Part shown: one piece after another, positions 33,320-40,915 of the stretch
How the letters are laid out: each line of letters begins with the position of its first letter
Numbering within the stretch: the first letter of the stretch is position 1
Source of the DNA: JABMQF01 sp964563755
Lineage (GTDB): Archaea > Nanobdellota > Nanobdellia > Woesearchaeales > UBA11576
Length of the DNA stretch: 59,760 nucleotides
Direction: 5' to 3'
Assembly (NCBI GenBank): GCA_964563755.1
Contig: CAZLYC010000011.1
Coordinates: forward strand, 1-59,760
The notes under the pieces: model-generated
The model's input: the letters and a program-made list of their open reading frames with translations, nothing else
What the model was told of the DNA's origin: nothing
The model's database searches: none
Program-made: the position numbers and the translations under genes

Positions 33320-35121
33320 CTCAGATGTTTGCAGTAGGATTTAGCGACTTCTAGTAGCTCTTTTGATAGCTCTGGAAGGTCTTCTGATTTCTTGCTTGCT
33401 TCTCTAAAAGATTCTACGAATATCATGCTGTAGACGTTATTAAGGAACTTTTTTTCATTTACTTTGAAGGTAGTGTCAATTGTTTTTCTTTGTTTTATAT
33501 ATTCTGATACTTTATGTTCTACCCAAGCGAGGTCTTTTACTTGCGTGAAGTTTGTTTCTTTGTCTAGGAGTGCTCTTGCTATGTCGCGGTATTCATTTCC
33601 TCTTGCTGCGTCTCCGAAGTCTCCAAGTATCCTTCCAGGAGTGTCAGTTGTGGCATCGAACCAGTTGTCCCATTTGGTGTCGTTGTGCGCGACAAGCGTT
33701 ATTTCTTTGAGGCTCTGTCTTCTTGAGATTTTTGAGTATAGTTTCGCGAATCCTTCTACTTCAGAAGGGTCAAGGCGCTTGAATCTCTGCTTGAGTTGTC
33801 TGTACGTCTTGAACGTATCGACAGTTGGAGTGAATTTTTCGTTGTCTTTCTGGTCTTTAAATTCAGTATGCAGCATCGCGATTGTCTGCATCCTATCAGA
33901 GTAGGCATCACGAGATGTGTCCACGTTGCTTTGTACTATTTTCGAACATACGACAAATAGGTCGTCGCTTCCTATAGGTTTGCCCTGGTTGAAATTCTGT
34001 ATGACTGAGAGTCTTTTGTACAGTTCAGGGTTTCTGGATGCGATTTTTTCTACGTAAAGCTCTTTTTCTGCGAGTTCTTTTCCTCTGTAGACTTTAGGGA
34101 ATATGTCTTTTGTCGCAAGTACTGCTCCGAGTCCTTCTATCTCTTCTCTTTCTTCGAGTGTGAAATCAGATAGGTTGTGGCCGGATTGGTATATTATAGG
34201 TATTGCTCTTCCTTTATTGTCTAATTGCGTTCTTAGTTCATGTAGTTTCTTAATTCCGTCACCGAGTGCGCCGTCGTGTTTTTCGTCATTCCAGCTGTTG
34301 TCCAGGAATATCGCTGCGCATTTTTCAAGCTCTTCATCAGTAGGTGTGTGGTTAAGCCCTCTGACTTCTACTTTGTCTTGTGTGCCTGGTTTATATTCAC
34401 CAAGCAGAGCTATCTCTCTGTCGCTTAGTATTAAAAAAGAGTATTCTGTTTTTGTCTGCGAGTTTCCTGCACGCAGTGATTTGTCTATGTGTGGGATGTA
34501 GTGGTCTTTCCACATGATGTTTTTGTATTCATGCTGTTGGTCTGAAAGTTTAGCTTCTGCTCGTCTGCCATATGACTTGCCAGTGATCTTGTGGCACAGG
34601 TAGTGCATGAGTGTCGGGAACTCTTCGAAATTAATTTTTTCCATTAAGCTGTATGCTTCAGGGAACAGCTTACTAAAGACCATGTCAATAACATTGTCTA
34701 TTGGTTCTCCACATTTAGGAACAAAATAAATTATTTCGGTGTTAGGGAATTCTTTTTTCAGTTTTGTGACTGTTGCAGATGAGCGTGCTATTTTTGGTAC
34801 TGCTTGTGATATGATGTCAAGGTTAGAACTTACCAGTATCAGGTCAACAGGTGACTTGGATTCTCTTATATCGGTGTACCAGCTATCTTTTGCTTCAGGA
34901 TTCTGTACTTTGTCATGGCTTACATCACAGAGTAAAGGGAATAGTGAATCTCTTTTGGAAAGTCCTTTTTTTCTTATGAACACTTCAAGATTCTCTTCAT
35001 TTACAATGTGTTCATTGTATACTTCATCATGAGGAGCATCTACATCGCATCTATCATCAACTAGGAGAATAGACCCCGTACCTTCTTTGAGTATTCTTGA
35101 AAGTATGTCGTCAAGGCTCAT
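33316..35121 (-). CDS. receiver-like domains fused to an APH-like kinase domain
   Basis: 601 residues, not a known architecture. The N-terminal part starts like a receiver (SILLVDDRCDVD, residues 17-28; then VDLILVSSNL). A second, central receiver-like unit (about 225-365) has FLILSD, the possible phospho-acceptor in AIFLDNSW, IPIIYQSGHN and the lysine strand GAVLATKDIF. The C-terminus looks like an aminoglycoside/choline-kinase fold: VAHNDTKWDNW (His479, Asp481, Asn486) and ILGDFGDAARGNEYRDIA (metal Asp near 501). It would join phospho-signal input to a small-molecule or protein kinase. The start ATG is at 35121. Confidence 0.7.
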   Translation of the reverse strand: MSLDDILSRILKEGTGSILLVDDRCDVDAPHDEVYNEHIVNEENLEVFIRKKGLSKRDSLFPLLCDVSHDKVQNPEAKDSWYTDIRESKSPVDLILVSSNLDIISQAVPKIARSSATVTKLKKEFPNTEIIYFVPKCGEPIDNVIDMVFSKLFPEAYSLMEKINFEEFPTLMHYLCHKITGKSYGRRAEAKLSDQQHEYKNIMWKDHYIPHIDKSLRAGNSQTKTEYSFLILSDREIALLGEYKPGTQDKVEVRGLNHTPTDEELEKCAAIFLDNSWNDEKHDGALGDGIKKLHELRTQLDNKGRAIPIIYQSGHNLSDFTLEEREEIEGLGAVLATKDIFPKVYRGKELAEKELYVEKIASRNPELYKRLSVIQNFNQGKPIGSDDLFVVCSKIVQSNVDTSRDAYSDRMQTIAMLHTEFKDQKDNEKFTPTVDTFKTYRQLKQRFKRLDPSEVEGFAKLYSKISRRQSLKEITLVAHNDTKWDNWFDATTDTPGRILGDFGDAARGNEYRDIARALLDKETNFTQVKDLAWVEHKVSEYIKQRKTIDTTFKVNEKKFLNNVYSMIFVESFREASKKSEDLPELSKELLEVAKSYCKHLS

Positions 35122-35367
35122 GAGAGGGTATAAACCTGCCCCGTTTATAAACTTTTCGTTTTGTTATTACTTATTAGTGACAACATAAGGGCTAGCTGAT
35201 TTGGTAAGATAACCTGAATAAGAGGCCAGAACGGAGCTTTTAGGCCAAAAAGACATGGAAACCCTGCTTAAAAACCGAAAATATTAAAAATACCTGCTCC
35301 TTATACATGAAAAATCGTTTAATTTTGGGGTATTTTGGTCACGAACCAATAAAGGGGAGGGAATGAA
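35122..35367. other. intergenic region upstream of histone 2
   Basis: 246 bases between divergent genes. It holds AT-rich promoter-like sequence (TTTATAAAC at 35149-35157, the likely minus-strand promoter, and TATTAAAAATA near 35281) and nothing clearly coding. Weak CTGA motifs near 35199-35220 do not amount to a box C/D RNA. Confidence 0.4.
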
Positions 35368-35580
35368 ATGGTTACACAGAAATTACTTCCGCTCGCTGCG
35401 ATGGAAAAGATACTCAAGAACTGCGGCGCCGAGAGGGCTTCAGACAAGGCCAAGGCTGCGCTAAAAGATGTGCTTGAGGACAAGGCAGCAGTGATTGCAG
35501 AGAAGGCAGTTAAGCTTGCAAGCCATTCAGGCCGCGTGACTGTAAAAGGCGGAGACGTGAAGCTCGCCGCGAAATACTAA
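35368..35580 (+). CDS. archaeal histone (histone 2)
   Basis: 70-residue histone-fold protein: LPLAAMEKILKNCGAERASD (helix 1), a lysine- and alanine-rich central helix, then SHSGRVTVKGGDVKLAAKY (loop 2 and helix 3). Compared with histone 1 at 12246, it has a Cys in helix 1, more lysine in the central helix, and GGD in place of the DDD before helix 3, which may change multimer contacts. GGGAGGG lies just upstream of the ATG. It is followed 30 bp later by a small acidic peptide gene. Confidence 0.92.
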   Translation: MVTQKLLPLAAMEKILKNCGAERASDKAKAALKDVLEDKAAVIAEKAVKLASHSGRVTVKGGDVKLAAKY

Positions 35581-35610
35581 CAGGTTCATGTTATATATTG
35601 GGGTGGAAAA

Positions 35611-35706
35611 ATGAACATGATGGATGATGGGTGGGAAGATGACGCGTCCTCTGACTCGGATGATCCGTTTGAAGATGATAACAACGAGGAAGAGGAAGAA
35701 GAATAA
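35611..35706 (+). CDS. 31-residue highly acidic peptide
   Basis: A very short gene with GGGGTGG 5 bases before the ATG. The product has 17 Asp/Glu in 31 residues and ends in a run of six Glu (it begins MNMMDDGWEDDASSDSDDPF). One Trp is present and there are no basic residues. A TATA-like TTATATA lies at 35590-35597. Placed 30 bp after histone 2, it resembles the acidic tails of histone chaperones or DNA mimics; this role is speculation. It could also be a nonfunctional acidic frame, though the ribosome-binding site argues against that. Confidence 0.5.
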   Translation: MNMMDDGWEDDASSDSDDPFEDDNNEEEEEE

Positions 35707-35767
35707 TCCTTTTTTCTTGGTTCAATAATTTTATATACTACTGCTAAATCCGACAAGATGTGATATT

Positions 35768-35962
35768 ATGTCAATAAAACCTTTCGCAAAAACAATGCAC
35801 ATGAAGAAGAGGCCCAAGAAGGGGCCGGCAGCACCTGAGAAGCCAAGATCTTTTAAGACTGCTGACGCTGCGAAGAAATGGGCTGAGAAGCTGAAACTGA
35901 AGAAATTCAAGGTCGATTCCATCGCAGGCGGGAAGAAGTTCAAGGTCAGGGTACGTTTCTGA
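35768..35962 (+). CDS. small basic protein, unknown
   Basis: 64 residues, about a third Lys/Arg. A flexible basic N-terminus (KKRPKKGPAAPEKPRSF) precedes a compact part KTADAAKKWAEKLKLKKFKV and DSIAGGKKFKVRVRF, where a helix and two short strands can be foreseen. The composition suggests nucleic-acid or ribosome binding. GTGAT before the ATG is a weak ribosome-binding site. It is followed closely by another small gene on the same strand. The family is not recognised. Confidence 0.68.
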   Translation: MSIKPFAKTMHMKKRPKKGPAAPEKPRSFKTADAAKKWAEKLKLKKFKVDSIAGGKKFKVRVRF

Positions 35963-35980
35963 TATCGTTCTTTGGTTAAG

Positions 35981-36295
35981 ATGGGATTAATAGAAAACCT
36001 TCTTGATATTTTTGTCCCGAACAGGCTCAACAGGATGCAGGTCTGGGCTCTTAATAACCTAAATATAGATGATATCGTGATGCATGCTGACAAGCATAGC
36101 CTGAAGCAGGGCTCTGATCCTAATCAGGTATACATATTCTACAAAAGGGACTATATAGGCACAGCATATGGCAAGTATTTCTCATTCGATGAGGATTTCT
36201 ACAGGGAGAGCGAGGAAGTGGCTGGTGTGATACGCAAGATAATGGAGAGCTATCTTCCGCATAGAGATAGGATAAAATTAAAGAAAGAAAACTAG
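35981..36295 (+). CDS. conserved-looking hypothetical protein
   Basis: 104 residues from ATG 35981 (a TTG three codons earlier is possible). The sequence begins MGLIENLLDIFVPNRLNRMQ, has a middle NNLNIDDIVMHADKHSLKQG, and then YIFYKRDYIGTAYGKYFSFD with a helical end. It has no membrane segment or cysteine motif. The gene is 18 bp after the basic-protein gene and probably in the same transcript. Function is unknown. Confidence 0.62.
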   Translation: MGLIENLLDIFVPNRLNRMQVWALNNLNIDDIVMHADKHSLKQGSDPNQVYIFYKRDYIGTAYGKYFSFDEDFYRESEEVAGVIRKIMESYLPHRDRIKLKKEN

Positions 36296-36362
36296 ACGCA
36301 AAGCATCACCTGTTCATTAAATCATTAATATTATAAATCAGCTGTGCATAGCATAACTAAAA

Positions 36363-36773
36363 ATGAGGTTGCTCAGTCCACCGGATAATCCAGGCACAGT
36401 GCTTGGTGTAATCGTCGCTCTGGTGATAGTCGGAGTTGCAGGCGGAGTGATAGTGAGCAAGTGGGTTACTGTATTCTCTCTTATTTTCTGGATGATATAT
36501 ACTCTTGTCCTTGCGACGATGCAGATAGTCAGGCAATCAAAGCATGAGCTCTCAAGCGTCACAGGTGTTCTCCTGAATCCCTATTTCAGGTTCCTTGTGT
36601 TTGAGGTGCTTGCGGCAGTCGGCGTTGTTGCGGTCGCATGGTACGACAAGATGATAATAGGATATTTCATACTTGCATTATGGCTCACATTCGCTGTTAA
36701 TTTCTATCTGTTCTATTCTTACCAGCCGGAAGAGAGGCCTGAGCTGTTAGAGAAGGATTACTTGCATCGTTAG
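36363..36773 (+). CDS. four-helix membrane protein, unknown
   Basis: 136 residues with four predicted membrane segments (about 14-32, 36-56, 76-94 and 97-117) and a short charged C-terminal tail (PEERPELLEKDYLHR). The loop after helix 2 is basic (RQSKHELSS), placing it inside. It is followed by the tRNA gene. No family is recognised; the size and topology resemble small DPANN membrane proteins of unknown role. Confidence 0.66.
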   Translation: MRLLSPPDNPGTVLGVIVALVIVGVAGGVIVSKWVTVFSLIFWMIYTLVLATMQIVRQSKHELSSVTGVLLNPYFRFLVFEVLAAVGVVAVAWYDKMIIGYFILALWLTFAVNFYLFYSYQPEERPELLEKDYLHR

Positions 36774-36818
36774 ACGTAAACTTTTAATATCCTGACATAT
36801 CAATCAACATGATAATAC

Positions 36819-36979
36819 ACGGTAGTCATCTAGTGGTAGGATCTCACCCTCCCAAGTTTTTGCGAAAAAATTGACTAAAAGCACGCAAGCAGGGTCTTGC
36901 TCTGCTCGACCCTGCGGGCTGGTCGAAAAAGCAAAGACGGTGTGAGGTGGGTGCCCGGGTTCGAACCCCGGCTACCGTA
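36819..36979 (+). tRNA. tRNA-Gly(CCC) with intron
   Basis: Acceptor stem ACGGTAG (36819-36825) pairs with CTACCGT (36972-36978), discriminator A at 36979, no encoded CCA. The D-arm is ATCTAGTGGTAGGAT, the anticodon stem TCACC (36844-36848) pairs with GGTGG (36946-36950), and the loop CTCCCA-A places anticodon CCC at 36851-36853. The T-arm is CCGGG-TTCGAAC-CCCGG. The mature RNA is 71 nt (36 + 35). The first pair is A1-U72 instead of the common G1-C72, worth noting for processing. A TATA-like TTTTAATAT near 36782-36790 lies about 30 bases upstream. Confidence 0.92.
36855..36944 (+). other. tRNA-Gly intron, 90 nt
   Basis: Inserted at the canonical 37/38 position, after the first base 3' of the anticodon, where archaeal splicing endonuclease cuts a bulge-helix-bulge. 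The intron contains a perfect 8-bp stem GCAGGGTC / GACCCTGC (about 36889-36915) that would hold it as a stable hairpin. The exact ends can shift by one or two bases because of repeated A residues. At 90 nt it is longer than the usual 15-30 nt archaeal tRNA introns. No protein is encoded. Confidence 0.85.
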
Positions 36980-37096
36980 TCTTTTCTTACATGTTTATAC
37001 TGTTTTTAAAGGGTTGAAAAGCGTATTCTTTACCTTGTGTTCGTTTAAATACAATAGTGAAAAATTTATAAATGAGTTCTGCTACAAAGCTAAGCT

Positions 37097-37426
37097 ATGG
37101 GATTGCTAGATTGGGTAAAAGATGTTTTTGGGAATGAAACACAGCCAGAAGACCCTATGAGGCTCTGCAACAGCTGCGGTTTTGAGTTTCCTGAGATGTC
37201 GCTCGTGTCTGAAGGTACTCTCGCGTTCTGCCCTGAGTGCAATGGTAAGCGAAAGAAGGAGAAGGCAGACATTGAATTCAAGAAGAAGCAGGCTTTGGCG
37301 AATGTCAAGATAAAATATTACTGCTATAACTGCAAGTTCCATTTCTCGAGGAAGAAGGATTTCTCTGTCAGGATGTGCCCGAACTGCGGCGCTGAGAATT
37401 TTGTCGAAGAGAATAAGATGATTTGA
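37097..37426 (+). CDS. double zinc-ribbon protein
   Basis: 109 residues. Two C4 zinc ribbons are seen: CNSC with CPEC (residues about 24-48) and CYNC with CPNC (about 76-97), joined by a lysine-rich helix (KRKKEKADIEFKKKQAL). The N-terminal GLLDWVKDVFGNE is amphipathic and could bind a membrane or partner. Zinc-ribbon proteins of this size often bind RNA, DNA or ribosomal parts, but no specific family is recognised. It precedes another small zinc-binding-like gene. Confidence 0.75.
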   Translation: MGLLDWVKDVFGNETQPEDPMRLCNSCGFEFPEMSLVSEGTLAFCPECNGKRKKEKADIEFKKKQALANVKIKYYCYNCKFHFSRKKDFSVRMCPNCGAENFVEENKMI

Positions 37427-37463
37427 TAGTTTTCTGAAGGATTTTTATTCGTTGGGGGTTGAG

Positions 37464-37799
37464 ATGATGAGCAAACTATACGTTGAAGTGACCTCTCCTG
37501 ACTTGGGAGTCAGGACCAGGGAGAATAGGCATTATGTTTCTGATGTTCGTTGTCCGATAGACAACACGCCGCTTATTCTGCATGATTATGGCGATGCGCA
37601 TCATGGAGTGGAACTGCGTGCTGAGTGTTTTGCGTGCGGGGCGAAGTACGGTGAGCTGCGTGAGACGGGCCGTGTTGATGAGATGGCAAGAGAATATGCT
37701 TTGAGCAAGAAGAGGGAGCTTGAGCTGAAGCGTCAGGATGTTGCGAAGCTTGAGAGCATCCTCTCTGCGGCAGTCAAGAACGGCATGCTTGAGCAATAA
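37464..37799 (+). CDS. putative metal-binding small protein
   Basis: 111 residues from ATG 37464, which follows the G-rich GGGGGTTGAG; a TTG at 37452 would lie inside that region. A ribbon-like pair is present, VRCPIDNTPL and ECFACGAKYGEL: three cysteines plus an Asp and nearby histidines (HDYGDAHHG) could ligate zinc. The C-terminus is a long charged helix (KKRELELKRQDVAKLESILS). It is 30 bp before queA, so possibly cotranscribed. Function is unknown. Confidence 0.68.
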   Translation: MMSKLYVEVTSPDLGVRTRENRHYVSDVRCPIDNTPLILHDYGDAHHGVELRAECFACGAKYGELRETGRVDEMAREYALSKKRELELKRQDVAKLESILSAAVKNGMLEQ

Positions 37800-37829
37800 T
37801 TATAAACTGTTTCTTTTTTTCTTGTTGTT

Positions 37830-38831
37830 ATGAAGCTTTCAGAGTTTGATTATCATCTTCCAAAGGAGCTTATTGCCCAGGAGCCCGCGAGTCCGAGGGA
37901 CGCAAGCAGGTTGATGGTTGTAAAGAATGGTAAATTAGAGCATAAAGTATTCCGTGATGTGCTTGATTATCTTGAGAAGGGCGATGTTCTTGTTATAAAC
38001 GACACCAAGGTCGAGCTTGTGAAGCTCATAGGAAGGAAAGTCACTGGTTCTCCTGCGGAGTTTCTTGTCTCCAAAAAGTTGAGGGACAGGGTTTATGAGT
38101 GCCAGATTAAGACTAATAAGATTAAGCCAGGGACTGAATTCATATTCAACAAGGATGTCAAGGCCAAGGTTGTCGGCGGTAATGATGGGGTATTTGAGGT
38201 AGCGTTCAACAAGGATGATATGGATGGTGTCTTGCAGGACATAGGCGAGATGCCATTGCCTCCTTACATAAAGAAGAAGGCTACAAGGGAACAGTACCAG
38301 ACAGTTTTTGCGAAAAACTCTGGAAGCATAGCTGCTCCTACTGCGGGTTTTCATTTCACGCCAGAACTCTTGAGCAAGATTGAGAAGAGAGGTGTGAAGA
38401 TTGCGCGAGTCACGCTCCATGTTTCTTATGGAACTTTCCTTCCTGTGAAGTCAGAGAATATCGAGGACCACAAGATGCACAATGAGTGGTTTGAGGTTTC
38501 TAAGGATGCTGCTGATTTCATAAACAGCAGGAAAGGCAGATTGGTTGTTGTCGGTACAACGTCTCTTAGGACAATTGAGTCTGCTGCTGATGAGACTGGA
38601 AAAGTCAAGGCGTGCTCGTCAAGCACAGGAATCTACATCTATCCTGGCTACAAGTGGAAAATAAGGCCCGATATGATGATAACTAATTTCCATCTGCCCA
38701 AGTCCACTCTGATAATGCTTATCGCAGCATTGATAGGACTGAAAAATATAATGGATGCTTACAAGGTTGCGATTGAGAACAAATATAGGTTCTATTCTTT
38801 TGGCGATGCGATGTTGTTGTTTACAGAGTAG
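37830..38831 (+). CDS. queA: QueA, S-adenosylmethionine:tRNA ribosyltransferase-isomerase
   Basis: 333 residues matching QueA from end to end: start MKLSEFDYHLPKELIAQEPA, DASRLMVV, VLVINDTKV, MPLPPYIKK, SIAAPTAGFHFT, VGTTSLRTIESA and TNFHLPKSTLIMLIAAL. QueA transfers ribosyl from SAM to 7-aminomethyl-7-deazaguanine in tRNA, giving epoxyqueuosine. This is a step of bacterial queuosine synthesis; archaea normally make archaeosine instead. The QueH gene, the next enzyme, lies head-on on the opposite strand, and the 3' ends overlap by 40 bp. The window has no tgt, so the exchange enzyme must be elsewhere. Confidence 0.97.
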   Translation: MKLSEFDYHLPKELIAQEPASPRDASRLMVVKNGKLEHKVFRDVLDYLEKGDVLVINDTKVELVKLIGRKVTGSPAEFLVSKKLRDRVYECQIKTNKIKPGTEFIFNKDVKAKVVGGNDGVFEVAFNKDDMDGVLQDIGEMPLPPYIKKKATREQYQTVFAKNSGSIAAPTAGFHFTPELLSKIEKRGVKIARVTLHVSYGTFLPVKSENIEDHKMHNEWFEVSKDAADFINSRKGRLVVVGTTSLRTIESAADETGKVKACSSSTGIYIYPGYKWKIRPDMMITNFHLPKSTLIMLIAALIGLKNIMDAYKVAIENKYRFYSFGDAMLLFTE

Positions 38832-39352
38832 AAGCATCCGCAGTATTTCTGCCTGTATAGTTCCATCTTCTTGCTCATCTCTATTGATTTTTTGAATCCG
38901 TCGTTTTGCTTGAAGTCGGAAGTCACCCATTCGAGCTTGTGTTGTCCTGCGAGATGCTCGCCAAGCCTATTGATTACATCAGAATCTTTATGTGGTGAGA
39001 TTGTCATGGTTGTCGTGAAGCATTGAAAGCCGTGTTCTTTTGCGTATCTTGCGCTCTCTGCGAGCCTTATCGAGAAGCATATCTTGCAGCGCTTGCCTCC
39101 TTCAGGTTCCTCTTCATATCCTGTTATCATCTTGAGCCATTCTTCTGGTGAATAAGCACCTTCTATCATTGGTATATTGAGTTCCTTGCTTACTTTTCTA
39201 GCGTTTTCGAAACGTTTTGTGTGCTCTCCGCTAGGATGGATGTTAGGATTATAGAAAAACATGGTGACTTCATAGTCTTTCATGAGTTCTGATACGCAGT
39301 ATGTGCTGCATGGCCCGCAGCATACATGTAGCAGCAGTTTTTTCTTGTTCAT
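38792..39352 (-). CDS. queH: QueH, epoxyqueuosine reductase (non-cobalamin type)
   Basis: 186 residues of the DUF208/QueH family: HVCCGPCSTY near the N-terminus, KRCKICFSIRL, FTTTMTISPHKD and the ending KYCGCFYS. The conserved cysteines bind an iron-sulfur cluster and a second metal for reducing epoxyqueuosine to queuosine. It is convergent with queA, with a 40-bp overlap of the two coding 3' ends, which would give antisense ends in both mRNAs. Together they cover the last two steps of queuosine synthesis. The start ATG has no strong ribosome-binding site. Confidence 0.95.
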   Translation of the reverse strand: MNKKKLLLHVCCGPCSTYCVSELMKDYEVTMFFYNPNIHPSGEHTKRFENARKVSKELNIPMIEGAYSPEEWLKMITGYEEEPEGGKRCKICFSIRLAESARYAKEHGFQCFTTTMTISPHKDSDVINRLGEHLAGQHKLEWVTSDFKQNDGFKKSIEMSKKMELYRQKYCGCFYSVNNNIASPKE

Positions 39353-39479
39353 TTTGTTGGTACGTGATTATTACGCTGTTTAAAACAGCATTTGTATAAG
39401 CTGATGGTTTATTAATATTTCCGCCCAAAGCTTTAAAAAGCAGTGTTTCTTCTTGTATGCTATAGAGGTGGTTCTTAGT

Positions 39480-39800
39480 ATGCCAGCGAAAGAGAAAAAG
39501 CCAGCGATAAAGGTGCTTGTGCTTGATGTTTTGAAGCCGCATAAGCCGAACATAGTTGAGTTCGGGCAGTCTTTGGCAGATGCGAATGGCATAGAGAGCG
39601 CGGACGTCGCTGTTTATGCTGTTGACGAGAAGACAGAATCTGTAAAGATAGTCATCGAGGGCGAGACTCTTGATTTCGAGATCATAAAGAGGACCATAGA
39701 GGATTTTGGCGCAGTCATACACTCTGTTGACAAGGTATGCATAGGCAAGAAGCTATGCCAGTATCATATTCCTGAAGTACATGCTCCAAGGTCTAGCTGA
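39480..39800 (+). CDS. DUF211 family protein
   Basis: 106 residues from ATG 39480, fixed by GAGGTG 8 bases upstream; a longer reading from 39453 would overlap that site. IKVLVLDVLKPHKPNIVEFG, ADVAVYAVDEKTESVKIVIE and DFEIIKRTIEDFGAVIHSVD match the archaeal DUF211 ferredoxin-like fold (beta-alpha-beta repeats), whose function is not established. It is next to the VIT-like transporter gene (2 bp gap), so they are likely cotranscribed. DUF211 proteins often sit near transporters, perhaps as metal-binding partners (inference). Confidence 0.85.
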   Translation: MPAKEKKPAIKVLVLDVLKPHKPNIVEFGQSLADANGIESADVAVYAVDEKTESVKIVIEGETLDFEIIKRTIEDFGAVIHSVDKVCIGKKLCQYHIPEVHAPRSS

Positions 39801-39802
39801 AA

Positions 39803-40390
39803 ATGCGGGCAATTCGTGAGAAGTTGAAGATTATTGTAGCGCATGAGATAGTCAGGCGTTATGTTATAACTAATTCTTTTGATGGCGTACTGACTGTTCT
39901 AGGAATAGTTTTAGCAGAGTTTTTAAGTGGTATCGACAGTCCTGAAATGGTGGTTCTGCCTTCAGTCGGTGCGGCGATAGCGCTTTCAGTATCTGGCGTT
40001 TGGAGTGCGTATTCTGCTGAACGTGCTGAGATAAAGCGCAAGATACGTGATATTGAAGCGCATCTTATGAAGAATCTTTCAGGCACAGAGTTCTCCAGGA
40101 AAAGGGAGAAGATGGCAATTGTAATAGGAGCAGTCAATGGGTTGAGCCCTCTCATCGCATCTTTGGTTGCGGTTTCGCCTTTCTTTCTTGTAAATACAGG
40201 CATGATAGGTATGAACCAGGCATTCTATTACTCTATGGCAGTTTCAGCGGCTATTTTGTTCATATTAGGAGCTTTTGCCGGAGAGATTGCAAAGGAGAAG
40301 AGGATATTGCAGGGTTTCATGATGCTTCTGGCAGGGGTTGTCACAGCAGCAATTTTCATGCTTCTTTTTTACACAGGCCTTTTGAGGTGA
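39803..40390 (+). CDS. VIT1/CCC1-family transporter-like protein
   Basis: 195 residues with four or five membrane helices. The opening RRYVITNSFDGVLTVLGIVL is the hallmark of VIT/CCC1 iron/manganese transporters, and a cytoplasmic charged stretch (AYSAERAEIKRKIRDIEAHL) lies where the metal-binding domain sits in VIT1, although it is shorter. Transport of Fe2+ or Mn2+ is the family function. It follows DUF211 by 2 bp and precedes a DJ-1 gene, so a metal or oxidative-stress unit is possible. Confidence 0.82.
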   Translation: MRAIREKLKIIVAHEIVRRYVITNSFDGVLTVLGIVLAEFLSGIDSPEMVVLPSVGAAIALSVSGVWSAYSAERAEIKRKIRDIEAHLMKNLSGTEFSRKREKMAIVIGAVNGLSPLIASLVAVSPFFLVNTGMIGMNQAFYYSMAVSAAILFILGAFAGEIAKEKRILQGFMMLLAGVVTAAIFMLLFYTGLLR

Positions 40391-40394
40391 GATT

Positions 40395-40910
40395 TTGGTT
40401 TCTTCTAAAGGCGTCTTGTTTGTTGTCGCGCCTGATATGTTCAGGGACGAGGAATTCATACATCCAAAAGAGGTTCTTGAATCTGCAGGTGTAAGAGTAT
40501 TCGTTGCGTCAAAAGGAGTCAACGTAGCGAAGGGCAGGTTCGGCGCTGCTGTCAAGGTTGATATTGATATCTCAAAAGCTAAGGCTTCTGATTATGACGC
40601 AGTCATTTTTGTCGGTGGTCCTGGAGCTGCAATTTATTTCAATGATTCTGCAGCAATCAGGCTTGCAGAAGATGCGTACAAGCGTTGCAAGGTTCTGGCT
40701 GCAATCTGCATCGCTCCATCTATTCTTGCTAATGCAGGAGTCCTGAAACTGCACAAGGCGACGTGTTTTCCGTCAGAAGAACCGAATGTTTCTGTGAAAT
40801 CAAAGGAATACACCGGGAAGGATGTTGAAGTGGACGGGACAATAATAACAGCTAATGGTCCTTCTGCCGCGAGGAAGTTCGGGCAGGAGATATTAAGGAT
40901 GTTAGGGTGA
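40395..40910 (+). CDS. DJ-1/PfpI family protein
   Basis: 171 residues, starting at a TTG supported by GAGGTGA 5 bases before it. The nucleophile elbow AAICIAPS carries the reactive cysteine, and the strand EEFIHPKEVLE carries the glutamate near it. VIFVGGPGAAIYF and TANGPSAARKFGQEI complete the flavodoxin-like fold. Members are glyoxalases, deglycases, proteases or chaperones; the precise activity cannot be read. The stop overlaps the start region of the HD gene, implying cotranscription. Confidence 0.92.
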   Translation: MVSSKGVLFVVAPDMFRDEEFIHPKEVLESAGVRVFVASKGVNVAKGRFGAAVKVDIDISKAKASDYDAVIFVGGPGAAIYFNDSAAIRLAEDAYKRCKVLAAICIAPSILANAGVLKLHKATCFPSEEPNVSVKSKEYTGKDVEVDGTIITANGPSAARKFGQEILRMLG

Positions 40911-40915
40911 TACAA

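Noticed and set aside
35175..35225. Possible box C/D RNA with two CTGA motifs
   Set aside because: The box C match is weak (GTGACAA) and no convincing C' box is seen.
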